A DNA stretch of 64,000 bases from Pontibacter litorisediminis (GCF_029360645.1 NZ_JARDUA010000001.1:62001-126000), one strand, 5' to 3'; counted from the stretch's first letter, positions 1 to 9,224 are shown. Translations and numbers: made by a program. The notes: generated by a model from the sequence alone, not told the origin.

Positions 1-2
1 AC

Positions 3-650
3 TGGCACCGCAAGGATGAGGGTATTTGGGAGGTAAGAGGCGGCAAAAAGCATTTCCTGTACTCCAGGATGATGTGCTGGGTGGCCATAGACAGGGCCAT
101 GAGGATCGCCAACCATCATTCGTACCCGCTTCCGGCCAGGTGGCGGGAGGAGCGTGATAAGATATTTTTCTCTATACATGAGGAGTTCTGGGACGAGAAG
201 CTGCAGTGCTTTGTGCAGTACAAAGGGGCGGAGACCGTGGATGCAGCCACCTTGCTGATGCCGCTGATACGCTTCATCAGCCCCAAAGACCCCCGCTGGA
301 TCTCGACCATGCAGCGCCTGGAGGAGCGGCTGGTGTCTGATGCGCTCGTTTTCCGCTACCGCACCATAGAGTCCTTCGACGGGCTTGCGGGTGGGGAAGG
401 CACTTTCTCGATGTGCACGTTCTGGTACGTGGAGTGCCTGGCAAAATCAGGGCAGGTGGACAAAGCTAGGCTATACTTCGAGAAGATGCTGGGCTATGCC
501 AACCACCTGGGCCTGTATGCTGAAATGCTGGGGCTGAAGGGAGACCACCTGGGCAACTTTCCGCAGGCGTTTACCCACCTGGGGCTTATTAGTGCAGCGC
601 TTAGTATAAACGATGTGCTGGAAGGGCAGGAGAACAAGCGTAAGCTGTAG
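3..650 (+). CDS. Glycoside hydrolase family 15 (glucoamylase-like), C-terminal part
   Basis: The reading frame is open from the window edge and has no start inside it, so this is the last 215 residues of a longer gene. GH15 enzymes release glucose from the non-reducing ends of alpha-glucans or cleave trehalose by an inverting mechanism. Both expected catalytic glutamates are visible: one in DEGIWEVRG near the left edge (general acid region) and one in the GGEGTF motif further on (general base region). Alpha-helical repeats fitting an (alpha/alpha)6 barrel lie between and after them. With treZ, the GH13 glucosidase and the exported GH13 enzyme it suggests active alpha-glucan turnover. Whether it prefers starch oligomers or trehalose cannot be read from the fragment. 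Confidence 0.88.
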   Translation, partial: WHRKDEGIWEVRGGKKHFLYSRMMCWVAIDRAMRIANHHSYPLPARWREERDKIFFSIHEEFWDEKLQCFVQYKGAETVDAATLLMPLIRFISPKDPRWISTMQRLEERLVSDALVFRYRTIESFDGLAGGEGTFSMCTFWYVECLAKSGQVDKARLYFEKMLGYANHLGLYAEMLGLKGDHLGNFPQAFTHLGLISAALSINDVLEGQENKRKL

Positions 651-864
651 GTGGTTGTTAGTTGACCGTAATTTGTTGTTCCATGTGCTTTTTTAGATGA
701 TCGTGAGGTGTATTTATAGTTTTATACTTCTGAAGTCGTAATCCGCACGCGCTATACTTTCAGATCGCTGTTCACCAAGAGCAAGGCGTCTATCCTTCAA
801 CATTGATTTCCCTATACCTCTCTACCTCTTTCTTCCTACCGGCCAATCTGGCACAGTTTGCCCT
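651..864. other. Non-coding gap before the hslV promoter
   Basis: No convincing gene or terminator hairpin is seen between the GH15 stop and the hslV promoter candidate. The stretch contains one copy of the over-represented heptamer TATACTT at 723-729. An open frame that enters hslV from 858 is not used as the start because homology begins at 963. Confidence 0.5.
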
Positions 865-897
865 TTTGGCTTTTTGTTTGCTTTTGCCGTAGCTTTA
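865..897 (+). promoter_or_regulatory. Putative hslV promoter
   Basis: TTTG at 865-868 is followed after 21 nt by TAGCTTTA at 890-897, close to the Bacteroidota pattern TTTG / TAnnTTTG. Transcription would begin near 904, about 60 nt before the hslV start. Confidence 0.4.
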
Positions 898-962
898 CCA
901 AGGTTGGCAGGCTGCGAAAAGCGGCCGCTGCCCATGTATCACAACATACAAGTATAAATCTG

Positions 963-1505
963 ATGACGAAGATAAGATCAACCACCGTGTGCGGTATTTA
1001 CCATAACGGCGAGGTGGCGCTGGGAGCCGACGGACAGGCCACCATGGACAAGCACATCGCCAAAAGCAACGTGAAGAAGATCCGCAAGTTGCTGGACGGC
1101 AAGATCGTAACCGGTTTTGCGGGCTCTACGGCCGATGCCTTCACGCTACTGGAGCGCTTTGAGGAGAAGCTGAACGCTTACCAGCACAACATGAAGCGTG
1201 CCGCCATAGAACTGGCCAAGGATTGGCGCAAAGACCAGTACCTGCGGAAGCTGGAGGCCATGATGGTGGTGGCTAACAAAGATGAGCTGCTGATTATTTC
1301 GGGCACCGGCGATGTGCTGGAGCCGGACAACCAGATTGCTGCCATTGGTTCCGGTAGCATGTATGCGCATGCTGCCGCTTTGGCACTTAAGAAGCACGCC
1401 CCACAGCTGTCGGCAGAGGAAATGGTGCGTGAGGCCCTGAATATCGCGGCCGATATCTGCATCTACACCAACCACAACATCATCATCGAGAAGCCAGCGC
1501 AGTAA
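963..1505 (+). CDS. hslV: ATP-dependent protease subunit HslV (ClpQ)
   Basis: Peptidase subunit of the HslUV (ClpYQ) proteasome-like complex, a cytoplasmic N-terminal nucleophile threonine protease that degrades substrates unfolded by the HslU ATPase. At 180 aa it has the normal family length. The STTV sequence at residues 6-9 supplies the catalytic threonine after removal of a short propeptide, and ALGADGQATM is the conserved strand that follows. The frame is open further upstream, but homology starts at the ATG at 963 (MTKIRSTTV), which is therefore preferred. HslU is not adjacent here, so the two subunits would be encoded apart or hslU lies outside the window. Identification is secure. Confidence 0.95.
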   Translation: MTKIRSTTVCGIYHNGEVALGADGQATMDKHIAKSNVKKIRKLLDGKIVTGFAGSTADAFTLLERFEEKLNAYQHNMKRAAIELAKDWRKDQYLRKLEAMMVVANKDELLIISGTGDVLEPDNQIAAIGSGSMYAHAAALALKKHAPQLSAEEMVREALNIAADICIYTNHNIIIEKPAQ

Positions 1506-1526
1506 CGTACTGGCTCATTCGGAAGC

Positions 1527-2093
1527 GTGCACACCGTTCTAACATCCATAAGGCAGCTGTACCCGCTCTCGGAGGGGACCTTTGGGCAGCTCACATCGCT
1601 CATGCAGCGGCTGGAGCTGCCCAAAGGCCATATCCTTTTCCGGGAGGGAGAGGTTAGCCACAAGGTGTTCTTTATCGATCAGGGCATTGCCCGCGCCTTT
1701 TGCTACCGCAACGACCAGGAAGTAACCTTCTGGTTTGGGGCAGAGGGCGATCTGATTTTCTCCTACTACAGTTATGTGGCGAACCTGCCCGGCTACGAAA
1801 CCGTGGAGCTGCTGGAGCGCTCGGTGGTGTATGCCGTGGACCTGAACCGCCTGCAGGAACTGTACCTATCCAACATAGAGCTGGCCAACTGGGGCCGCAA
1901 GCTGGCCGAGTATGAGTTGATAAAAACAGAGGAACGCTTCATGGCTTTCCAGTTCCAGTCTGCCACGGAGCGGTACAAGGCGCTTCTGAAGCAGAACCCC
2001 GAGTTGGTGCAGCGGGTGCAGCTGAACCAGATCGCCTCTTACCTGGGCGTGACGCAGGTTACGCTGAGCCGCATCCGGGCTGAGGTGCGGTGA
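1527..2093 (+). CDS. Crp/Fnr-family transcriptional regulator
   Basis: A 188-aa cytoplasmic regulator with an N-terminal cyclic-nucleotide-binding beta-roll (about residues 25-115, including FREGEVSHKVFFIDQG) and a C-terminal winged helix-turn-helix whose recognition region LGVTQVTLSRIR lies at about 172-183. This is the short Bacteroidota type of Crp/Fnr protein. No cysteine cluster for an FeS centre is visible, so FNR-like oxygen sensing is unlikely. The likely start is GTG at 1527, 21 nt after hslV, suggesting read-through from hslV. An internal ATG at 1602 would cut into the sensor domain. Ligand and targets are unknown; the adjacent small exporter is a possible target by position only. 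Confidence 0.85.
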   Translation: MHTVLTSIRQLYPLSEGTFGQLTSLMQRLELPKGHILFREGEVSHKVFFIDQGIARAFCYRNDQEVTFWFGAEGDLIFSYYSYVANLPGYETVELLERSVVYAVDLNRLQELYLSNIELANWGRKLAEYELIKTEERFMAFQFQSATERYKALLKQNPELVQRVQLNQIASYLGVTQVTLSRIRAEVR

Positions 2094-2157
2094 TTTTTTA
2101 TCATTTGTTAAATTTCTTCCGGCCCATACTTCGGACCTTTGCAAAAGAGATAAAGAA

Positions 2158-2475
2158 ATGGGCTGGATCTACCTTATCATTGCGGGGCTTTTTGAGATCG
2201 GGTTTACCACCTGCCTCAAGCTCTCCGACAACTTCACGAACCTGAAGTGGTCGGTGGGGTTCTTCGTTTGCATCTCGGCCAGTTTCTTTCTTCTCAACAA
2301 GGCCATACACTCCATCCCGCTGGGCACCGCCTATGCCGTTTGGACAGGAATAGGCGCGGTGGGCACTGTGCTGATGGGCATCCTGCTGTACCGCGAGCCT
2401 GCCGATGCCTGGAGGCTGTTTTTCATCTGCCTGCTCATTGGGTCCATCATTGGCCTGAAGCTGGTGTCGCGGTAG
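2158..2475 (+). CDS. Small multidrug resistance (SMR) family exporter, SugE/Gdx-like
   Basis: A 105-aa inner-membrane protein with four transmembrane helices, the standard SMR length. The membrane-embedded glutamate needed for proton-coupled transport is Glu13 in AGLFEIGFTTCLK, and the GTAYAVWTGIGAVG loop is typical of the family. SMR proteins work as antiparallel dimers. The SugE/Gdx branch exports guanidinium, the EmrE/Qac branch lipophilic cations; the sequence looks closer to SugE/Gdx, but I cannot settle this without alignment. It follows the Crp/Fnr gene by about 65 nt. Its stop codon lies within the first copy of a 17-bp tandem duplication. Confidence 0.88.
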   Translation: MGWIYLIIAGLFEIGFTTCLKLSDNFTNLKWSVGFFVCISASFFLLNKAIHSIPLGTAYAVWTGIGAVGTVLMGILLYREPADAWRLFFICLLIGSIIGLKLVSR

Positions 2476-2503
2476 GGGCAGGGATGCGGTAGGGGCAGGG
2501 ATG
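2470..2503 (+). repeat. Perfect 17-bp tandem duplication over the SMR stop codon
   Basis: The unit CGGTAGGGGCAGGGATG occurs at 2470-2486 and again at 2487-2503 without mismatch. The first copy contains the stop codon of the SMR gene. The second lies just upstream of the promoter-like box of the next gene. It looks like a recent slippage duplication. Confidence 0.95.
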
Positions 2504-2516
2504 TTGATTTTAAGCT

Positions 2517-2524
2517 TATCTTTG
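2517..2524 (+). promoter_or_regulatory. Putative -7 box of the DHS-like gene
   Basis: TATCTTTG matches TAnnTTTG exactly and is followed by GC, as in other boxes of this window. No clear TTG lies at the usual upstream distance. The start codon is about 80 nt downstream. Confidence 0.4.
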
Positions 2525-2604
2525 CTGCTATGCAGCTTTTTTTAACTTGCCGCGCCTTGTAGGAGTATAAACACGAATCAGTAGATAGTATAAAACAGAG
2601 TAAC

Positions 2605-3576
2605 ATGAACGTATCAGAATTCTTAAAGAAACACTACAAACACTTTAACGCAGCCTCTCTGATTGATGCCGCCGAAGGATACAAAACACACCTGAACAAT
2701 GGTGGCAAAATGCTGGTGACGTTGGCTGGTGCCATGTCTACGGCAGAGTTGGGTATTATTTTGGCCGAAATGATTCGTCAGGACAAGGTGCACGCCATCT
2801 CCTGTACCGGCGCCAACCTGGAAGAGGACATCTTTAACCTGGTAGCGCATGACTTTTATGAGCGCGTGCCGCATTACCGCGAGCTTTCTGCCGCCGATGA
2901 GGAAGAGCTGCTGAGCCGCCACCTGAACCGCGTGACCGATACCTGTATTCCGGAAGAGGAGGCGATGCGCCGCCTGGAGCACACGGTGCTTAAATATTGG
3001 GTGAAGGCTGACCAGGAAGGCAAATCCTACTTCCCGCACGAGTTTTTCTACCAGATCCTGCTGAGCGGAGACCTGGAGCAGTATTACCAGATAGACCCGA
3101 AGAACAGCTGGATGCTGGAGGCTGCCAAGAAGAACCTGCCGATCATTTGCCCGGGCTGGGAAGACTCAACTTTGGGTAATATCTACGCCGGCCACGTGAT
3201 CAGCGGCGACATTAAGAATGTGCACACGGTGAAAACCGGTATCCAGTACATGATGGAGCTGGCCGAATGGTATACCCAGACCGCCAAAGAAGAATCCACC
3301 ATCGGCTTCTTCCAAGTTGGTGGTGGTATTGCCGGCGATTTCCCGATCTGCGTGGTGCCGATGCTGCACCAGGACCTGCAGCGCGATGGGGTTCCGCTTT
3401 GGGGATACTTTGCCCAAATATCGGACTCTACCACGAGCTATGGCTCCTACTCGGGGGCGGTGCCGAACGAGAAGATTACCTGGGGCAAGCTGGGTAAGGA
3501 CACACCAAAGTACATGATCGAGTCGGATGCCACCATCGTGGCGCCGCTGATTTTTGCACTGGTGCTGGATATGTAA
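2605..3576 (+). CDS. Deoxyhypusine synthase-like protein
   Basis: A 323-aa cytoplasmic enzyme of the deoxyhypusine synthase family, which moves the aminobutyl group of spermidine by NAD-dependent chemistry through a lysine imine. The NAD-binding loop (GAMSTAELG, residues 42-50, and SCTGANLEED, 67-76) and the active-site segment ITWGKLGKDT are present. Lys295 in WGK corresponds to the catalytic lysine of the family. Bacteria lack the eukaryotic/archaeal substrate eIF5A, so bacterial members are thought to make other polyamines such as homospermidine or to modify an unknown target. The neighbours do not reveal the substrate. Family membership is secure; the reaction is not. Confidence 0.88.
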   Translation: MNVSEFLKKHYKHFNAASLIDAAEGYKTHLNNGGKMLVTLAGAMSTAELGIILAEMIRQDKVHAISCTGANLEEDIFNLVAHDFYERVPHYRELSAADEEELLSRHLNRVTDTCIPEEEAMRRLEHTVLKYWVKADQEGKSYFPHEFFYQILLSGDLEQYYQIDPKNSWMLEAAKKNLPIICPGWEDSTLGNIYAGHVISGDIKNVHTVKTGIQYMMELAEWYTQTAKEESTIGFFQVGGGIAGDFPICVVPMLHQDLQRDGVPLWGYFAQISDSTTSYGSYSGAVPNEKITWGKLGKDTPKYMIESDATIVAPLIFALVLDM

Positions 3577-3596
3577 TCCCTGAAAAAGGAAATATG

Positions 3597-3630
3597 AAAA
3601 TGGCTGCAGGAGTAAACCTGCAGCCATTTT
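3597..3630. terminator. Bidirectional terminator between the DHS-like gene and katE
   Basis: A perfect 14-bp stem (3597-3610 with 3617-3630) with a 6-nt loop sits between convergent genes. The arms themselves carry the T-run on either strand. Confidence 0.85.
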
Positions 3631-3655
3631 TACTTACTGGCCTATGCCTAAGGCC

Positions 3656-5872
3656 CTAAGCTGGCACCATGTCTTTTTCTTCGCGGTCCCAGTGGCGGTG
3701 CTTTTTGATGGCTTCAATAAATCTCTCGGCAAACTCATCGGCGTCTGCGTCGTTGCCGGCTGTTACAACGCCTTTGTCGCTCACCACCTTGCCAGAACTC
3801 TCTCCGGCAAAGTCTACCCCCATCACAAACGCTTTCTCCAGCAGCTTCAGGCCATGGCCTGAGGTGGCGATAGACTTGCAGTGCTTAAAGGCTTCGCTGA
3901 TAAAGTGGAGGGCATCGCCTTCCTGCAGGAGGGCTGCTATACTTTTTTCTCCGTCCGGGATGTAGATCGCGTCAAACATGATGGAGCCGGTGGTCACGTG
4001 GTTCTTATCCACCTCCACCTCCTCACCGTTGCTTGCCTTGCGTTTGCCCAGCAGCTTGGAAACGATTTTTACGTGTGCCCCGGCCTCCTGGAGCGCCTGC
4101 CTCACCTGCACCAATTCGTTGCAGTCAAAGCCGTCTTCCACTAGTATGGCTACTTTCCTGGACTTGGCGGTCTCAACCTTATCCCTGCGCTCCATACTTA
4201 CAAAAACAGTATCTTTTACCGATTTGCCTTTCTTCATCTTCTCGCTGGCTTCATTATCCTCATACCGGCCAGTGGACTCCTGATCGAAATTCTGGGGAAC
4301 CTCCACACCAATGCCTGCGGCCACGCGCTGTGCAAGCTCCATGGACACTTTAGAGAAGTGGCCCACCATACGCTCCCGGATCTCCTTAGACTCCACTTTG
4401 CCTAGCTCGAAATGCGCTGCATTCACAATGTGCTGCTTCTCTGGAGCCGTCATGGAATTCCAGAACAAAGTGGCCTGGCTGTAGTGGTCGCCGAAGCTGG
4501 CGCTGCGGGCACGTATCTTGTGCCCTTCTACCTTCTCGGTGTAGTGCACGAAGGCGCCTTCGCTTTCAGGGGCCATTTTGGGAGAGCCGCCGCCCAGCGA
4601 GTTTGGCCAGTAATTCGCCTTGCCTTTGTCTATGGTGTAGCGCATGAACCCGGCTCCCTGGTTGTTGTTTACCGGAACCACCGGCCGGTTGATCGGCAGC
4701 TCGGTGAAGTTGGCGCTGTTAAAGCGGTTCAGCTGGGTGTCCACGTAAGAAAAGAGGCGGCCCTGCAGCAGCGGGTCGTTGGTAACGTCTATGCCCGGCA
4801 CCAGGTTGCCCGGGTGGAAAGCCACCTGCTCGGTTTCGGCGAAGAAATTGTCCGGGTTGCGGTTCAGGGTCATCAGTCCCACGGGCCTTAGTGGCACGAG
4901 CTCCTCCGGTATAAGCTTGGTCGCGTCCAGCAGGTCGAAATCATACTTAAACTCATCCTCTTCCGGCACCAGCTGCACGTTCAGCTCAAACTCAGGGTAG
5001 TCACCCATTTCAATGGCCTCCCAAAGGTCGCGGCGAAGCCAATCGGGGTCTTTACCGGCCAGCTTCTGCGCCTCGTCCCAAAGCAGGGAGTGTACTCCCA
5101 GCTTCGGCTTCCAGTGGAATTTCACAAAAGTGCCTTTTCCGGCTTCGTTCACAAAGCGGAAGGTATGCACCCCAAAGCCGTCCATCATCCGGAAGCTGCG
5201 GGGGATGGCCCTGTCGGAGAGTACCCACATGATCATGTGGTTTAACTCGGGCATAAGCGAGGCAAAATCCCAGAATGTGTCGTGCGCGGCAGAAGCCTGC
5301 GGCATCTCGTTGTCGGGCATCGGCTTGATGGCGTGCACCAGGTCCGGGAACTTGTTGGCATCCTGAATGAAGAAAACAGGCATATTATTGCCAACCAGGT
5401 CATAGTTCCCTTCTTCTGTAAAGAACTTAGTGGCAAACCCCCGCACGTCGCGTACGGTGTCGGCAGAGCCTCTGGAGCCTACTACGGTGGAGAAGCGGAC
5501 GAACACCGGCGTCTTTGTGGCGGGGTTGGTTAAGAATTTTGCCTTTGTGAATTCCTTGAGCGAATCATCGTATGGCTGAAAGAAGCCATAAGCGCCCGAG
5601 CCTCTGGCATGCACCACACGCTCTGGCATCGACTCGTGGTCGAAGTGGGTCATTCGCTCCCGGAAATGAAAATCCTCCAGCAGTGTGGGGCCTCTGGAGC
5701 CGGCTTTAAGGGAGTCCTCGGAGTGGCCAATCCGCACACCTTGCTCTGTGGTGAGATACTGCTCTGAGTTGTCTCTCCTGAAATCATCCAGCTGCCTGTT
5801 CTTGCTGTCTTCATCCACCATTCTATTGTGCGTGCGCTCATGATGCTCGCCTGTGTTCTTGTTGCCTTTCAT
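3656..5872 (-). CDS. katE: Large-subunit catalase with C-terminal DJ-1/PfpI-like domain (HPII/KatE type)
   Basis: Monofunctional haem catalase that converts hydrogen peroxide to water and oxygen in the cytoplasm. The 738-aa length fits the large-subunit clade. Catalytic His88 lies in [15 protein letters not shown], the distal Asn near 162 in [12 protein letters not shown], and the proximal haem-ligand Tyr376 in [10 protein letters not shown] linker rich in charged residues (about 530-570) leads to a flavodoxin-like class I glutamine amidotransferase fold domain (about 572-725, starting [11 protein letters not shown]), which is typical of this clade and thought to be structural. The gene stands alone, convergent with the DHS-like gene and with a long upstream gap that probably holds its promoter. 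Confidence 0.96.
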   Translation of the reverse strand: MKGNKNTGEHHERTHNRMVDEDSKNRQLDDFRRDNSEQYLTTEQGVRIGHSEDSLKAGSRGPTLLEDFHFRERMTHFDHESMPERVVHARGSGAYGFFQPYDDSLKEFTKAKFLTNPATKTPVFVRFSTVVGSRGSADTVRDVRGFATKFFTEEGNYDLVGNNMPVFFIQDANKFPDLVHAIKPMPDNEMPQASAAHDTFWDFASLMPELNHMIMWVLSDRAIPRSFRMMDGFGVHTFRFVNEAGKGTFVKFHWKPKLGVHSLLWDEAQKLAGKDPDWLRRDLWEAIEMGDYPEFELNVQLVPEEDEFKYDFDLLDATKLIPEELVPLRPVGLMTLNRNPDNFFAETEQVAFHPGNLVPGIDVTNDPLLQGRLFSYVDTQLNRFNSANFTELPINRPVVPVNNNQGAGFMRYTIDKGKANYWPNSLGGGSPKMAPESEGAFVHYTEKVEGHKIRARSASFGDHYSQATLFWNSMTAPEKQHIVNAAHFELGKVESKEIRERMVGHFSKVSMELAQRVAAGIGVEVPQNFDQESTGRYEDNEASEKMKKGKSVKDTVFVSMERRDKVETAKSRKVAILVEDGFDCNELVQVRQALQEAGAHVKIVSKLLGKRKASNGEEVEVDKNHVTTGSIMFDAIYIPDGEKSIAALLQEGDALHFISEAFKHCKSIATSGHGLKLLEKAFVMGVDFAGESSGKVVSDKGVVTAGNDADADEFAERFIEAIKKHRHWDREEKDMVPA

Positions 5873-6275
5873 AGTTGTTTTTATACTTCGTTAAAACTTA
5901 GAATTGTTGTGGGTGCTACCAGAGGTGGCGAGAGCATGTTTGGCCTCGTGTACGGCGCCATGCGTGCCGCATGCCCGCTAGAAATTACGGAGACAAATAG
6001 GAGTGTGTTGGATTTTTTAAACCCAAAACGATATTAAAATAAGATTAAAATTAGCTTATTCCGGGATAATGAAAGGCGAAGCTCGGAGGCAGCACCCGCA
6101 CCTGGAGCGGAGAAATCAGACAGATAGGGTTCAGGCGTAAACTTAGAAGATGGGGTATTGAAAAGTTACTGCTGGGGAGCCTCTAGAACAGGTGACGGCG
6201 TGCGTTGCACTTTAAAAAGGGAGTGGGGGCAAAGGCGGCTGCCCGATCAGGGGAAAATATTCGAGGGGCCTCGCC
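5873..6275. other. Non-coding region upstream of katE
   Basis: About 400 bp between katE and the next minus-strand gene. It should hold the katE promoter, reading leftward. I see a TATACTT copy at 5882-5888 immediately before katE, but no box I would defend. A short GC-rich palindrome (CGAGGGGCCTCG, near 6259-6270) just beyond the 2H phosphoesterase stop could be a weak terminator. No gene is supported. Confidence 0.5.
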
Positions 6276-6827
6276 CTAAAAGATAAGCTCCGGCCTGCCG
6301 AAACGGAATTCCTCGTCTTTCAGGTAATACTCACCGCATTTCTGCAGGATCGTGAGGTTGTCTAGCGTTATCTCCCAGTTAAAGTTAAACTGGCACAGGT
6401 AGGAGAGTACCGGGCCAAGCAACTCAGGCGTGGTGTCGCCAAGGGCGAGGGTAATGTGGGGCAGCCAGAGGTTCGTGTTATAGTACACTCCCATCTCAGT
6501 GCTCATCTCGGAGATGTCGCGGTGCAGGCGGCTGTGCAACTGGTTTAGCGGGGGGGTGCGCAGCACCGGGATGTAGATGACGGGGTTCTCGCCGGGGAAA
6601 ATACCCAGGCCCGTGGTGCGTATAGAGAAATCCTGTACTTCCAGGCAGGTTTGCTCCAGGTACTGCTTTAGCTCCTCCATATCCGGAACCTCAGCCGTTA
6701 GCAGCGTCAGGTGCGGGTAAGGCGTGATTTTAACACCATTAAGGCCGAATTTTCTTTCAAGTTTTTCGGTTAGCTCCGTAACGCGCTCCGAGGTTTGCTT
6801 GTCCAAAAGCGAGGCAATCGCGATCAT
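6276..6827 (-). CDS. 2H phosphoesterase (2'-5' RNA ligase / LigT-like)
   Basis: A 183-aa cytoplasmic protein of the 2H phosphoesterase superfamily. The two catalytic HxT/S signatures are clear: His39-Leu-Thr41 in PYPHLTLLT and His124-Ile-Thr126 in WLPHITLAL, spaced as expected for the two-lobed fold. Family members act on 2'-5' or cyclic phosphodiester bonds in RNA or nucleotides; the physiological substrate here is unknown. It is a single gene with no obvious partner, and its start ATG at 6827 gives a complete N-terminal strand. Confidence 0.85.
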   Translation of the reverse strand: MIAIASLLDKQTSERVTELTEKLERKFGLNGVKITPYPHLTLLTAEVPDMEELKQYLEQTCLEVQDFSIRTTGLGIFPGENPVIYIPVLRTPPLNQLHSRLHRDISEMSTEMGVYYNTNLWLPHITLALGDTTPELLGPVLSYLCQFNFNWEITLDNLTILQKCGEYYLKDEEFRFGRPELIF

Positions 6828-7102
6828 ATAGTAAAGCTTTCAGTACATCAATCAGCCATACCTGTCCAGGCGGCAATGTGCATAAATTATCTAAACGGCA
6901 CCCCTTCGTAATGGTTTACCTGCCGCGCAGTAATGTTCTCGTGTGCGGCCTGGCGGCAAGGCCAGGGCAGCAGTTCGGGATTCATGCACAACACAAGCAG
7001 CAAAAGTACAGGATGTTCCATTCATAAACAATTGCTGCTATGCATGCAGAATGCGCACTATTTCTGCCTTCCGGATGTTTTCATCTCACCCGTAAAATTA
7101 AG
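6828..7102. other. Divergent intergenic region
   Basis: The gap separates the minus-strand 2H phosphoesterase from the plus-strand ABC-F gene and should carry promoters for both. Only the ABC-F box at 7103-7110 is convincing. An open frame of about 60 codons at 6933-7118 has no recognisable features and is not called. Confidence 0.4.
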
Positions 7103-7110
7103 TACCTTTG
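7103..7110 (+). promoter_or_regulatory. Putative -7 box of the ABC-F gene
   Basis: TACCTTTG matches TAnnTTTG exactly and is followed by C. The start codon at 7134 would lie about 17 nt after the transcription start. No strict TTG is seen at the usual upstream position. Confidence 0.45.
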
Positions 7111-7133
7111 CTTCTTAAAGTAAACCGGATCGC

Positions 7134-9062
7134 ATGATTTCCATCAATAACCTGAACTTCCACTTCGGCAGCCGCATCATGTATGAGGATGCCAGCCTGC
7201 ATATCAAACCAAAAGATAAGATTGGCCTGATCGGCCTGAACGGCACAGGCAAGTCTACTTTGCTGCGCCTGATCGTGGGCGAGTACACCCCCGACAGCGG
7301 CAGCATCCAGATGAGCAAAGACACCACCCTGGGGTTCCTGAACCAGGACTTACTGAGCTATGAGACCCATGAAAGTATACTTGCCGTGGCTATGCAGGCG
7401 TTTGGCGAGGCGTTGAGCCTGCAGGCCGAGATCGACAAGGTGCTGGTGGAGTTTGAGAATAACTTTCATGATGATCTGGTAGACAGGCTCGCGACCCTCC
7501 AGGAGCGCTTTGAGGCGCTGGGCGGCTATACCATGCAGGCTGAGGCCGAAGCCATACTGGAAGGACTCGGTTTTACCACCGAGGAGCTGCAGCAACCCCT
7601 GAAATCCTTCTCCGGAGGTTGGCGCATGCGCGTGATGCTGGCCAAGATACTGTTGCAGAAGCCGTCGCTGCTCCTGCTCGACGAGCCTACCAACCACCTG
7701 GACTTACCTTCCATCAAGTGGCTGGAGTCTTACCTGGAGCGCTATGAGGGGGCCGTGGTGATTGTCTCACACGACCGCGAGTTCCTGGACCGCACCACCA
7801 ACATGACCGTGGAGGTATCGGGCGGAAAGCTGAACGCTTACGCCGGTAACTACAGCTTCTACGTGGAGGAGAAGGAGCTGCGCAACGAGATACAGAAAGG
7901 GGCTTTTGAAAACCAGCAGGCGCAGATCAGGCAGGCAGAGCGTTTTATCGAGCGCTTTAAGGCCAAGGCCACCAAAGCCAAGCAGGCGCAGAGCCGCCAG
8001 AAAATGCTGGACCGCATGGAACGCATTGATGACGTGGCTCCTGATGCGGCCAAAGTGAACTTCAGCTTTAAGTTTAATACCCAGCCGGGCCGCCACATCC
8101 TGCGCCTTGAGCACATGAGCAAGGCCTATGGTGAGAAGGTGATTTTCCGGGACACTAACGTGCATATTGAGCGCGGCGATAAAATAGCCCTGGTTGGCGC
8201 CAACGGTAAAGGTAAATCTACGCTTCTGCGCATTATAGCCGGCACCGAGCCGATAAAAGGCAAGCGGGAGCTGGGGCATAACGTGATCCTGTCCTTTTAC
8301 GCACAGCACCAGCTGGAGTCGTTGAACGTGGAGAACGACATGCTGACGGAGCTGCAGCAGGCTGGTTCCGGCAAAACAGAGGTAGAGCTGCGTACACTGC
8401 TGGGCTCTTTCCTCTTTACCGGGGATGAGGTCTTTAAAAAGATCAAGGTGCTGTCGGGGGGCGAGAAGAGCCGGGTGGCCTTGGCCAAAACGCTTATTTC
8501 GGAGGCCAATTTCCTGATGCTCGACGAACCTACCAACCACCTCGACATGCAGTCGGTTAACATCCTGATTCAGGCGTTGGAGCAGTATGAGGGCACGTTT
8601 GTGGTGATCTCCCACGACCGCTACTTTGTAGAGAACGTGGCTACCAAGATCTGGTATATTGAGGACTATCAGCTGAAGGAGTATCCAGGCACCTACCATG
8701 AGTATGAGGCGTTTCAGGAAAAACGTGAGCGCGAGGCAAAGAGAGATGCGGCCGCCGCACCGACACCTGCCAAGGCCGAGAAACAGCCACGGGAGAAAAG
8801 CGAGTTTTCACAGCTCTCTAACCAACTGAAGCAGGTGAACAGGCAGGTGAACGAAGTGGAAAAGGAGGTAGGGGAGCTGGAGCAAAAGCTGGCAGCACAG
8901 GAAAAGCATTTGGCAGACCCACAGGTATTTGGCGATGTGGAGAAGTTGCAAAAAGCGACAAAGGACTTCGAAAATTTAAAGTATAAGTTGGATAAAAAAC
9001 AGGAAGAGTGGGAGCGCCTAATGCTGGAGGCTGAGGAAATTGAGACAAAACTTGCTGACTAA
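7134..9062 (+). CDS. ABC-F family ATPase (Uup-like)
   Basis: A soluble 642-aa protein with two ATP-binding cassettes and no membrane segments. Walker A motifs lie at about residues 34-42 (GLNGTGKST) and 355-362 (GANGKGKST), signature motifs at about 160 (SGGWRMR) and 441 (SGGEKSR), and Walker B motifs LLDEPTNHLD and MLDEPTNHLD follow each. The inter-domain P-site tRNA interaction region is at about 240-310, and a C-terminal coiled coil at about 560-640 resembles the Uup CTD. ABC-F proteins bind the ribosomal E site and help stalled ribosomes or, in some branches, protect against antibiotics. The coiled coil favours a housekeeping Uup-like role. Confidence 0.92.
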   Translation: MISINNLNFHFGSRIMYEDASLHIKPKDKIGLIGLNGTGKSTLLRLIVGEYTPDSGSIQMSKDTTLGFLNQDLLSYETHESILAVAMQAFGEALSLQAEIDKVLVEFENNFHDDLVDRLATLQERFEALGGYTMQAEAEAILEGLGFTTEELQQPLKSFSGGWRMRVMLAKILLQKPSLLLLDEPTNHLDLPSIKWLESYLERYEGAVVIVSHDREFLDRTTNMTVEVSGGKLNAYAGNYSFYVEEKELRNEIQKGAFENQQAQIRQAERFIERFKAKATKAKQAQSRQKMLDRMERIDDVAPDAAKVNFSFKFNTQPGRHILRLEHMSKAYGEKVIFRDTNVHIERGDKIALVGANGKGKSTLLRIIAGTEPIKGKRELGHNVILSFYAQHQLESLNVENDMLTELQQAGSGKTEVELRTLLGSFLFTGDEVFKKIKVLSGGEKSRVALAKTLISEANFLMLDEPTNHLDMQSVNILIQALEQYEGTFVVISHDRYFVENVATKIWYIEDYQLKEYPGTYHEYEAFQEKREREAKRDAAAAPTPAKAEKQPREKSEFSQLSNQLKQVNRQVNEVEKEVGELEQKLAAQEKHLADPQVFGDVEKLQKATKDFENLKYKLDKKQEEWERLMLEAEEIETKLAD

Positions 9063-9087
9063 TCCCTCTTTAAATACTCGCTACAAT

Positions 9088-9124
9088 AGCCCCTGAAGGT
9101 ATTAGGCCTCAGGGGCTTTTTTAT
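9088..9124 (+). terminator. Terminator of the ABC-F gene
   Basis: AGCCCCTGA at 9088-9096 pairs with TCAGGGGCT at 9109-9117, with extra GG/CC pairing inside, followed by a T-run. Confidence 0.85.
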
Positions 9125-9224
9125 TCGTTTAAATTCAGTGCAATTATGTTGTTACTATAGTGTTAATTTTTTGTAACCTTTTGGTTAAGTATTAATATAA
9201 CACTATTATATATTGATTATAACC

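Noticed and set aside
5828-6037. 69-codon plus-strand frame upstream of katE
   Set aside because: Overlaps the katE N-terminus on the opposite strand; no family, promoter or terminator.
7767-8699. 310-codon minus-strand frame inside the ABC-F gene
   Set aside because: Shadow of the ABC-F coding strand with no plausible domain or start signal.
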